Shown: positions 31,791 to 40,113 of the stretch, in pieces
How positions within the stretch are numbered: the first letter of the stretch is position 1
Layout of the letters: every line of letters begins with the position of its first letter
Source: Aminivibrio pyruvatiphilus
GTDB lineage: Bacteria; Synergistota; Synergistia; Synergistales; Aminobacteriaceae
Assembly (NCBI RefSeq): GCF_004366815.1
Contig: NZ_SORI01000005.1
Span: forward strand, 123,230 to 187,229
DNA length: 64,000 nucleotides
Direction: 5' to 3'
Notes under the pieces: model-generated
What the model saw: the letters and a program-made list of their open reading frames with translations, nothing else
Told to the model about the DNA's origin: nothing
Database searches by the model: none
Translations under genes and position numbers: made by a program

Positions 31791-34456
31791 GTTTTGAACG
31801 CCTTGCGGCATCAGAGGTTTTGGCAGTTGTCAGAACAGCTGTGCGCTTTCTTGACAATGTGATGTGCTCAACGCCTTGCGGCATCAGAGGTTTTGGCAGA
31901 GGGGTCACTACGCTGAGTCCTCTTGCGGGCTGCAGTGCTCAACGCCTTGCGGCATCAGAGGTTTTGGCAGAACCTCTTTGCACCCTCACGGACCGTGGCC
32001 TCAAGTGCTCAACGCCTTGCGGCATCAGAGGTTTTGGCAGGACTGCCTTGTCTCCGGCGTATCCTCCGTGGAGAAGAGTGCTCAACGCCTTGCGGCATCA
32101 GAGGTTTTGGCAGCGTATTATTACGAGGATATATTGATTATTTAGATAGTGCTCAACGCCTTGCGGCATCAGAGGTTTTGGCAGATGGCTAGCGGGCTTA
32201 TCAAGTTCATAAAAAAAGTGGTGCTCAACGCCTTGCGGCATCAGAGGTTTTGGCAGTTGATAGAGATGGCGGCTCAAGAGCCTATGCCGCGTGCTCAACG
32301 CCTTGCGGCATCAGAGGTTTTGGCAGATGGAGGCGAGAACACGGAAAAGTCTATGGACTGTGCTCAACGCCTTGCGGCATCAGAGGTTTTGGCAGCCCCA
32401 CAAATGTACGACGTGCGATTCTAACCGCTTGTGCTCAACGCCTTGCGGCATCAGAGGTTTTGGCAGATCGTCATTCCGCCACCTCCTCATCAATTACACT
32501 ATCCGTGCTCAACGCCTTGCGGCATCAGAGGTTTTGGCAGTCGGCCTGGCGCACGGGAACCTCTACGCCTCGGGTGCTCAACGCCTTGCGGCATCAGAGG
32601 TTTTGGCAGCAAGTGCCTGCAAAAAATCCAACTCAACATCCATGTGCTCAACGCCTTGCGGCATCAGAGGTTTTGGCAGGATGGGGGATGGTGGGGTGGG
32701 TTTGGGAACTTTGAAGAGTGCTCAACGCCTTGCGGCATCAGAGGTTTTGGCAGTGGAACCGGAGAGAAAAAGCCCTTGAATCTCTGGGTGCTCAACGCCT
32801 TGCGGCATCAGAGGTTTTGGCAGGAGTGCTAACGTGAAGACCCTCCTCATCGATGGTGAGTGCTCAACGCCTTGCGGCATCAGAGGTTTTGGCAGGGGAA
32901 GACGACAAAAACGCCAATACCCTGACAGAGTGCTCAACGCCTTGCGGCATCAGAGGTTTTGGCAGTCTGTAGAAGCAGCCCCATTGCGTCGGTATACGTC
33001 GGTGCTCAACGCCTTGCGGCATCAGAGGTTTTGGCAGAACTTCAACACGAACAGAACGACATGGACGCTTCCCGTGCTCAACGCCTTGCGGCATCAGAGG
33101 TTTTGGCAGGTCGGCCAGGGTTACTCCACGCACTGCGGAGACCTGTGCTCAACGCCTTGCGGCATCAGAGGTTTTGGCAGCGCGTCGATAAGCAGCGTCA
33201 TCAGCAGTTCCCCCCCGTGCTCAACGCCTTGCGGCATCAGAGGTTTTGGCAGAGCCGTGGCCGTTCTTTGCCCCTACGACAAGAAATTGTGCTCAACGCC
33301 TTGCGGCATCAGAGGTTTTGGCAGATCCGGCCTTCTGGGGAGGACAGTGGAGCCCGGAGTGCTCAACGCCTTGCGGCATCAGAGGTTTTGGCAGGATCGA
33401 AAGGCCGTCACTGCGTAGCGGGGGCGGCGTGCTCAACGCCTTGCGGCATCAGAGGTTTTGGCAGGCCTTGCGCAGAAACTCGGAAATTGAAAGGCTACTG
33501 TGCTCAACGCCTTGCGGCATCAGAGGTTTTGGCAGCCGTAGACAAGCACCTTGACGCCGTTGATTGAAAGTGCTCAACGCCTTGCGGCATCAGAGGTTTT
33601 GGCAGACCGGGTATCACGGTCGCGGCCCCGCGACACATCCGTGCTCAACGCCTTGCGGCATCAGAGGTTTTGGCAGGTGGCGGAACTGACCCCGGCAACT
33701 CGCGTCATAGTGTGCTCAACGCCTTGCGGCATCAGAGGTTTTGGCAGGTTCACACTGGGCGAAGGCTCCACAGAATCACTGTGTGCTCAACGCCTTGCGG
33801 CATCAGAGGTTTTGGCAGTGGAACAGGTATGACACGATGAGCGTGGGAGAGAGTGCTCAACGCCTTGCGGCATCAGAGGTTTTGGCAGTCGCAACGGCCC
33901 TCCTGCTCATACCCGACGATTACGTGCTCAACGCCTTGCGGCATCAGAGGTTTTGGCAGGTGTTGGGTCAATGGGCTGAAGAGGGTGTCCCCCATGTGCT
34001 CAACGCCTTGCGGCATCAGAGGTTTTGGCAGTCTCGGTGGTCTGTGGCCAAAGATAGGTGGGAGTAGTGCTCAACGCCTTGCGGCATCAGAGGTTTTGGC
34101 AGTCTACTGGCGCGGAACGGGGCAGGGGGATTCTCTTGTGCTCAACGCCTTGCGGCATCAGAGGTTTTGGCAGAAGTATTTTGCGTTCAATAAATTTATC
34201 TGGCTTTTCGTGCTCAACGCCTTGCGGCATCAGAGGTTTTGGCAGGAGATAAAGGCAGAAAGAGATATGCGGATGGAAGGTGCTCAACGCCTTGCGGCAT
34301 CAGAGGTTTTGGCAGCTACGGGTGCCCCCGGTGCGGGAGTAGTTTTGAGGTGCTCAACGCCTTGCGGCATCAGAGGTTTTGGCAGAAGCCGAACGCCGCA
34401 CGGACACCGCCCTGTCCGTGGTGCTCAACGCCTTGCGGCATCAGAGGTTTTGGCAG
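31791..34456 (-). CRISPR. CRISPR array, 38 repeats of 36 bp and 37 spacers
   Basis: The repeat on the + strand begins GTGCTCAACGCC and ends GAGGTTTTGGCAG; spacers are 33-38 bp. All repeats are identical except the one at 31791, whose first bases are GTTTTGAACG, the mark of the old (leader-distal) end. The leader and cas2 are on the right, so transcription runs leftward. On that strand the repeat contains TGCC-GCAA-GGCG, a 4-bp stem with a GNRA loop, followed by exactly eight bases, TTGAGCAC. That is what Cas6 cleavage at the stem base would leave as the crRNA 5' handle. Confidence 0.97.
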
Positions 34457-34710
34457 ATCAAAGTGGCCGGGTCAGCCTGGCATCAATGTTCAGCCGATGT
34501 TGTTTCATGGTGGATTTCCTGCGGTACCTTACGAGTTCGTCCAAGGGTAAACCTGGATTTGTTAATGCCTGAGAAACCATGCTACGTCATTGCCCGGACA
34601 GAATCAAGCAGTTTTCAAGGTTCGAGCTCTTGATTTTTCCTGTCGTTTCAACAGGGGAAGATTTGTTTTCCGTCGATGCTCCCATTTCAGCCGGAGGTGC
34701 TTGAACCGGT
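34457..34710 (-). promoter_or_regulatory. CRISPR leader between cas2 and the first repeat
   Basis: A 254-bp non-coding stretch between the cas2 stop and the first (newest) repeat. It has no second partial repeat. I could not find a convincing -35/-10 pair in the leftward direction. Confidence 0.65.
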
Positions 34711-34995
34711 CTACAGTACAATCCATTTTTCCGGTTCGTCAGGCCATGCCTCTTCGGCGTTTCGTTTCCGTATTTTTCTTACGCATGCGTCACAGAGTTC
34801 TGTGATCAACAGCCCATCCTTCGGATCCATCACTTTTTCCAGTTCCCACCGAAGCCGTTCCAGGCCCCGGTCGCTGAGGTGAGTCCGAAAAACGCTGTAC
34901 TGGATTCTCTGGCCATGGCCTTCCATTATTTTGGCCACCTTGCGAAGACGTTTTTCATTCCGCACATCGTAGGAGATGAGAAACCATTTTTTCAT
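34711..34995 (-). CDS. cas2: Cas2 (CRISPR adaptation)
   Basis: A 94-residue ferredoxin-fold protein with the conserved Asp in ISYDVRNEKRLRKVAKI and the QYSVFRTHLSDRGLERL middle. Cas2 dimers bridge two Cas1 dimers in the spacer-integration complex. ATG 34995 follows GAGGAGC and lies 12 nt after the cas4/cas1 stop; it is the last cas gene before the leader. Confidence 0.95.
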   Translation of the reverse strand: MKKWFLISYDVRNEKRLRKVAKIMEGHGQRIQYSVFRTHLSDRGLERLRWELEKVMDPKDGLLITELCDACVRKIRKRNAEEAWPDEPEKWIVL

Positions 34996-35007
34996 GCTTT
35001 CTGCTCC

Positions 35008-36657
35008 TCAACGAATACGGGACTGGGCGAACAGCCCGGGGGTGTCCGTCCATTCTTTTTCCAGAAGACGGACTTCAAGCTCCATGGTCCGCTGCCACGA
35101 AAGAGAATAGTCAAGCACCGGATGTTTCCACTTGTCCTGCATGCGCCTTTCAAATAGGACGATGGCCTTTTTTCTGCCCTCGTCGGAAAGCCAGACTTTT
35201 TCCTTTGTGACGGCGAAGTCGCTCTCCGCATTCCACTGCTTCCGGTTGATGGAGGATACGGCAACAATGTCCCAGACAGAAACGCGAAAGAGTTCAAGTA
35301 CGTCCATCACCAGCGGATGTGCACTGGAACGGGGGGTGTGCAGGTAGCCGAAGGCGGGTTCGAGCCCTACGGCCAGAATTGCTTCGAAGACCGCGCGATA
35401 GAGCATCGAGTAACCAAAACTGAGAATGGCGTTGAAGCGGTCTTTCGGCGGCCTCCGGGATCTTCCTGAAGGGATCAGTTCCTCCTGTATGTCGTCGTTC
35501 AGAATGCCGGGAAGAAGGTCGAAGTAAGTTTGCGCAGCGCTTCCCTCGAGGCCGCGAAGAGCGTCGACCCCTTCGGCTGTCGATGCTGTCTTCAGCAGTG
35601 ATCGAATTTCTTCAATGCCGGCCTCAATGCGGTCATTCCGTTTCCCCCCGCGGGTGGAGCGGAGAAGGAAGCGGAGTTGACTCTCGACTTTGGCCCGGAC
35701 CGTTCTGCGGGATAGCCTGAGGCACAGGCCGGGATCAGTCAGGGCCTGGTACTGGCGAATTCTTCTCTGGACAGGGCCTGGTCCCGGGGAGAAGCTTCCG
35801 AGGTATGTTCCTCCCCCCGAAAACCAGTGTAGATGGATTCCCTTTCCGGCGCACAGGTGAAGGGCCTGTGTGGAAACCTGGCCATTGCCGTGTATGGTGA
35901 TGGAATGGATATCCGCAGACGGCAGTTTCCGGGCGGCATTTTCGCCTTCTTCCAGTTTGAAGGCGTCTCCGCTCCGGCCTAGCCGTGCCTGATGGCCTGT
36001 CACATGGAGAGCGGCGCCTTCAATCTCCGGAGGGAAGAGGCGAAGGGGCTCCCACTCGCTGCTTCGGGCGAATCGTTCCTCTTCAGGCAGACAAACGGGG
36101 GCGAGAGAACATCTCAGGCATTTTTTTGATGATTCACAGACCGGAGGCCTGCTTGTGGCTGACCGAAGTTTCCTGGCTTTATCAATTCCGGCAATTACCT
36201 TATTCCGGTTTTCTGCCGTCAGGGGGACGATAACGGTAGTATTTTGGCCGTGATACCTGATCCTTGCTTCCTGAAGCTCCTTGTCAAGATATTCTTCGAG
36301 AAGGAGGGAGTATGCCGCGACTTGTATGATGTCGCTTTCCCACGCCTGGGGTTCCTCCCCCTTGCGAAGGAGAGGCTTGCCTCTCTTGTGTTCGTAGACC
36401 ACCCAGTTACCGTTTCTATGACGTACGGCATCGAGTTTTCCGGTGAGTCCGAGTTTTTCGCTGCTGAGGAAGAAGGAGCGCTGTTCCTCTCCTTCTTCCC
36501 CGGCCAGTTCTTCGTGGAGCGTTCTTCCGGCATAGACGCTGGCGTCAGCTATGCGAATCTCCTCGACTTCCTCGAGATAGAAGAGCCTTTCACAGTAAAG
36601 GAGGGCGTGAAGGGCGCTTACCCGGAGGAGAGCGTCATTTTCCGCTGCGGCACTCAA
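35008..36657 (-). CDS. cas4-cas1: Cas4-Cas1 fusion (adaptation nuclease and integrase)
   Basis: The 549-residue protein joins Cas4 (1-200) and Cas1 (about 215-549). Cas4 has D76 and the E89/K91 pair (YEHKRGK) of the RecB-like nuclease, and four Fe-S Cys: C22 plus the cluster C174, C180, C183, C189 hold more than needed. Cas1 has E371 (RGLEGSA), H440 (GYLHTPR) and D452 (VMDVLELFR). Cas4 trims prespacers and selects the PAM; Cas1 inserts them. I prefer TTG 36657: it overlaps the cas5 TGA by four bases and follows a full GGAGGTGATC by 2-7 nt. ATG 36675 is an alternative without a good ribosome site. Confidence 0.93.
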   Translation of the reverse strand: MSAAAENDALLRVSALHALLYCERLFYLEEVEEIRIADASVYAGRTLHEELAGEEGEEQRSFFLSSEKLGLTGKLDAVRHRNGNWVVYEHKRGKPLLRKGEEPQAWESDIIQVAAYSLLLEEYLDKELQEARIRYHGQNTTVIVPLTAENRNKVIAGIDKARKLRSATSRPPVCESSKKCLRCSLAPVCLPEEERFARSSEWEPLRLFPPEIEGAALHVTGHQARLGRSGDAFKLEEGENAARKLPSADIHSITIHGNGQVSTQALHLCAGKGIHLHWFSGGGTYLGSFSPGPGPVQRRIRQYQALTDPGLCLRLSRRTVRAKVESQLRFLLRSTRGGKRNDRIEAGIEEIRSLLKTASTAEGVDALRGLEGSAAQTYFDLLPGILNDDIQEELIPSGRSRRPPKDRFNAILSFGYSMLYRAVFEAILAVGLEPAFGYLHTPRSSAHPLVMDVLELFRVSVWDIVAVSSINRKQWNAESDFAVTKEKVWLSDEGRKKAIVLFERRMQDKWKHPVLDYSLSWQRTMELEVRLLEKEWTDTPGLFAQSRIR

Positions 36658-37337
36658 TAGATCACCTCCACCCATGCCGCTGCCGGAACTTCGGGGGAAG
36701 CCTCCTTCAGCGGGGCGAAAAGCCTGCTTTTCGTCCCGGCCATGTCCTCCCTGTTTATGGTGATGGTGAGTCTCGAAATGCGCCGTTTCTCCAGGGGAGA
36801 AGACGTATGGTCGAGAGCGCAGTACCAGTGAGCCCCGGCAGATTCCGGGGCCTCTTCCAGCCTGTCGGGGAGGAAGGAGTTGTCTCCCAGAAAGGGAAGG
36901 CCGTATCTGCGGCTGCTTTTTCCGTGGAGCCCTTTCCTGATTTCCGGTTCCAGCTCGGGCGCTTCCACGGCGATGATTGCGTCAAAGTCCGAAAGGAAGG
37001 CCCTGGAGACGGGCTTGATGTTGTATTTTGACCCCTTGGCAAGGTGGGCCTTCTCTTTTCCGCTTGTACCCACCGGGTAGTTGTGGAGCTGCTGGAAAAG
37101 CTGCTGGCGTTCCGGGAAGGAGCAGGCTCCTATTGCCAGGCGGACCGGGGGCAGGCTGTTTGCGATGAGAGTGGTTCCGCCGCTTTTTTCTTCTGCTCCG
37201 CGCATCTCCACGCCCGCGATGTTCAATAGCAGTCCGAACGCCGCCGACGGAGTCAGGAAATCTGCGGTAGGGCGAAAGCTGCCGGCCGCCATTGGGCGGA
37301 ACGCGGCGAAGGGAGCCGTTACACGGAGACGGAGCAT
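36654..37337 (-). CDS. cas5: Cas5 (DevS-like, MYXAN type)
   Basis: A 227-residue RAMP protein. It starts MLRLRVTAPFAAFRP and has PTADFLTPSAAFGLLLNIAG, the Cas5 N-terminal RRM phrase, and RRYGLPFLGDNSFLPDRLE, a phrase typical of the Myxococcus DevS group. Cas5 binds the crRNA 5' handle in Cascade. It starts 5 nt after cas7 and its stop overlaps the cas4/cas1 start, so it is translationally coupled. Confidence 0.88.
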   Translation of the reverse strand: MLRLRVTAPFAAFRPMAAGSFRPTADFLTPSAAFGLLLNIAGVEMRGAEEKSGGTTLIANSLPPVRLAIGACSFPERQQLFQQLHNYPVGTSGKEKAHLAKGSKYNIKPVSRAFLSDFDAIIAVEAPELEPEIRKGLHGKSSRRYGLPFLGDNSFLPDRLEEAPESAGAHWYCALDHTSSPLEKRRISRLTITINREDMAGTKSRLFAPLKEASPEVPAAAWVEVIY

Positions 37338-37342
37338 GTTCT

Positions 37343-38263
37343 TTACTCGAATGCGCGGGCGCCCGCGAGCTCAAGTATCTTTTCGGCGCTTCTTTCAAGG
37401 AAGACGCCCTTGTTTTCGAGCGCTTTGCGGGTGGTATCGTCCAGATCCCGGACTATTTTCCCCCCGATAAAAAATTCCGCGCCGGGGAGATCACCGTTCA
37501 GCAGGGCGTCCACAATCTCCGGGAATGTATGGGTTCCATCCTCGGCGATTCTGAACCCGTACGAGTCATATCCGGGCGCAAGTCTGGGGGTAAGCCTGAG
37601 GACTAAGCTCGCCGGGGACATATCGTACAGGCTCCGGGCATGGTTGCCGGCCACATTGCCGAGCTGGCCGAGAATTGAAAGAAGGCCTTTCGTCCACGCC
37701 TGTTTTTCCCTGCATTCGTCGAGGTTAAGGGCGAAGGGGTACTGAAAGGGCGTGTATGTTGTCTCCCTGTGGAGAAGCTGGGAGGAGTCGGCGTTTTTCC
37801 AGGGGCTGTCTACCTGCTTCGGTGACTGGGAGAAGATCGTGTCGTGCCGGTATGGTTCGAGTGCGACGGCGAGATTCATGCGCAGCACGGAATCCCGTTT
37901 GAAGGAAAAAGAGGCCCTATTGCGTCCTTTCGCTTCCAGTTCTTTTTCTATCTTTTCCCTGTCGGTTTTTCCGGCCGCGATGAGCCACCCCATGAAGAAA
38001 TCATCCGCATATGCGTCCGCGTCGGGATAGTCGTCGAACTTGACGGCAAGCTGTTCTTCGTCATGCAGCCTGCTCCGGTTGCAGGGAAGGCCTGTCGCCC
38101 TCATACCTTCCCGTATGGCGTTGCGCATGGCTTCCGGCGAGATGACCGCGTACTGCATGCGCCCTTTGGTGATTTTCTGGAGAACGGCCCGGTTTTCGGC
38201 GGATTCACCGCGGTAGTTGGCACTGGGAGCCGCGTATGTCAGGACTGTGGCGTACAGGTTCAT
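37343..38263 (-). CDS. cas7: Cas7 (DevR/Cst2-like Cascade backbone)
   Basis: A 306-residue RAMP protein. MNLYATVLTYAAPSANYRGESAENRAVLQKI and AVISPEAMRNAIREGMR are the usual Cas7 (DevR family) start; RDSVLRMNLAVALEPYRHD and HRETTYTPFQYPFALNL follow. Several copies coat the crRNA spacer. AAGGAGGG precedes ATG 38263, 20 nt after cas8. Confidence 0.9.
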   Translation of the reverse strand: MNLYATVLTYAAPSANYRGESAENRAVLQKITKGRMQYAVISPEAMRNAIREGMRATGLPCNRSRLHDEEQLAVKFDDYPDADAYADDFFMGWLIAAGKTDREKIEKELEAKGRNRASFSFKRDSVLRMNLAVALEPYRHDTIFSQSPKQVDSPWKNADSSQLLHRETTYTPFQYPFALNLDECREKQAWTKGLLSILGQLGNVAGNHARSLYDMSPASLVLRLTPRLAPGYDSYGFRIAEDGTHTFPEIVDALLNGDLPGAEFFIGGKIVRDLDDTTRKALENKGVFLERSAEKILELAGARAFE

Positions 38264-38283
38264 GTCATTCCCTCCTTGTGAGG

Positions 38284-40083
38284 TTATTTCGTTTCTGTTT
38301 TTTCCTGCTCGTCTTTTGTGTAGACATAAGAGCAGGCTGAAAGGGCAAGCATGGCGAAGAGCTTGATTTTTTCCCGTTCGTCCGGATCGACCAGGCTTTG
38401 GGCTATGAGGAGATAGTCATCCTTTTCACCGTCTTTCGATGAGTTCCGCAGGAACTGGGGGTGGGCGCACAGTGTTCCCGTGAAAAATTCGGCGATGTCC
38501 GCCCCCTTGCGCCCCCGGAGAGCAAGAAAGGCTCCGGAGCATACCTTTTCAAGGGCATTCCGGTATCCCTCAGAGAGGTGAAGATCACCGTCTTCCTTGG
38601 TCCATTCCAGGTGCGTTTTCCCGGCAGGCAGGTCTTTGGGGACCCGTTCTTTCAATTCCGAGATAACGAACTGCCTGACAATGCTCCGTGTCTTTGATGC
38701 GAGACGCTCGTCCCGGTCGATGCCGGCAGGGCCGGCATGAGTGTTTGTGCCCATGGTGTTCGCCTCCGTTTCGATCTGAATTTTTTCCGCGATGCTCTTA
38801 AGATGCCGGTGTATGTCCTGTCCAAAGAATGGTGTGTTTCGGGGGCTGCCTTCCCTGGACCAGATGAAAAATTCCGTAGGATACTGTTCGAAAATGCTTT
38901 CCATTCCGGTGTACCATGGCGAGCCGTCGAGCATGTTGCGGATTCGGCAGGTTTTGAACAGGAAATTCAGTGGTTTTTTGCTGCCCTGGGGCGCTACGAG
39001 GTGGTTGTACTGGTCCAGCGTGGCCGGGCTGAGAGGAACGTACGCCGATGCGAGCAGATTGACGGAATTGCCTTTTTTTACCATGTAGTAGTATTCCACT
39101 CCTTCAACGGTGTCGAAGAAGCCCCGCCCCTGTTTTTCCACCCGGCGTTCGGTGATGGCGGAAAGAAATTCCAGTCCGCTTTCTTCGGGGAGGTCGATGA
39201 GTGAAGAAAAGGGGCGGAAGTGTCGTGTCGTCGGTGTCTGGCTTCCGAGCCACTTCGCGTACCGGGCCAGGTATTTGCGGATATCCACTATCTCCGGCAT
39301 AACGAGGACAAATCCCCCTTCGGTCCATTCAACCGAGTAGGTGGAATGGTTCTCTTTATTTCCCCGTTTTACGGAAAAGGCCCGTGTAACGAAAAGAGGA
39401 CAGGCGGTATGGGCAAACTGGAGAAGGAGGTTTTCTTCGAAGGTTCCCTTGAGGGGAACCCCTTCAGCGTTGGATCCCTCGGCACCGAGCAGCAGAGAGC
39501 CGGCGAGCTGCTCTCCGGCTCCCGGTTTCTTTTGCAATGCGCTCCAGGAATTATCGGCGAAGGAGCAGGGGTTTCTTCCCGCTCTTTCGTTGTAGACTCC
39601 CCGGGCGGCTGGTTTCCCGCGGTACGTGGCCCACAGCATGTCCCGCCACAGCTTGAGCTTTTTTCCCCCTTCATCGTCTGCAGGCAATGCGCCTTTCAGG
39701 AAAGCCCCCTTGGGAACGACGACTTCGTAAACAAAGACTTTTTCCGTCTTTTTCGAGTTGCCCTTGTCTGTTACTTTTTCCCTGATTTCGATGAGATCGG
39801 CGTTGTTCCATTTCGTTGGGCTTTCAACTTCTATGGTTTCCGCATCGTAGAGTTCATCGAAGACTTTTTGAAAGCTCTCCCTCGTAAAACGGAATTTCCA
39901 TACCCCGCCGCTTTCTTCCGAAACTTCTGGGAGTGGGTGAATCTTTCGCTTTTCCATTGTGTCCAGAAGGAAAATGAGCCCCGCCAGCCCGGTTTTGTGC
40001 TGAGCCGACGGCAGGTGCCCCAGGATGTAGTTCAGTTCCAGCGTGTCCTGTGTCTCCTTGTGATCGTCCGCCTTTTTCGCCAC
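38284..40083 (-). CDS. cas8: Cas8 large subunit (MYXAN/DevT-like)
   Basis: A 599-residue protein between cas3 and cas7, the place of the Cascade large subunit. It starts MAKKADDHKETQDTLELNY and has ELNYILGHLPSAQHKTGLAG, MLWATYRGKPAARGVY and PEIVDIRKYLARYAKW, as in Cas8a1/DevT proteins of the MYXAN group. It recognises the PAM and recruits Cas3. GTG 40083 follows AAAGGAGG by 7 nt; the in-frame ATG 40113 directly abuts the cas3 stop and has no such site. Confidence 0.85.
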   Translation of the reverse strand: MAKKADDHKETQDTLELNYILGHLPSAQHKTGLAGLIFLLDTMEKRKIHPLPEVSEESGGVWKFRFTRESFQKVFDELYDAETIEVESPTKWNNADLIEIREKVTDKGNSKKTEKVFVYEVVVPKGAFLKGALPADDEGGKKLKLWRDMLWATYRGKPAARGVYNERAGRNPCSFADNSWSALQKKPGAGEQLAGSLLLGAEGSNAEGVPLKGTFEENLLLQFAHTACPLFVTRAFSVKRGNKENHSTYSVEWTEGGFVLVMPEIVDIRKYLARYAKWLGSQTPTTRHFRPFSSLIDLPEESGLEFLSAITERRVEKQGRGFFDTVEGVEYYYMVKKGNSVNLLASAYVPLSPATLDQYNHLVAPQGSKKPLNFLFKTCRIRNMLDGSPWYTGMESIFEQYPTEFFIWSREGSPRNTPFFGQDIHRHLKSIAEKIQIETEANTMGTNTHAGPAGIDRDERLASKTRSIVRQFVISELKERVPKDLPAGKTHLEWTKEDGDLHLSEGYRNALEKVCSGAFLALRGRKGADIAEFFTGTLCAHPQFLRNSSKDGEKDDYLLIAQSLVDPDEREKIKLFAMLALSACSYVYTKDEQEKTETK

Positions 40084-40113
40084 GCAATACCCTCCTTTCG
40101 AAAAATCAGTCAT

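Noticed and set aside
31820..34572. Many open frames across the array with repeated peptides such as LNALRHQRFWQ, AQRLAASEVLA and CSTPCGIRGFG
   Set aside because: They are translations of the CRISPR repeat in three frames and not genes.
35008..36657. Type I-G (I-U) assignment because of the Cas4-Cas1 fusion
   Set aside because: Separate Cas5, Cas6 and Cas7 of the Dev type and absence of csb2/csx17-like genes point to the MYXAN group.
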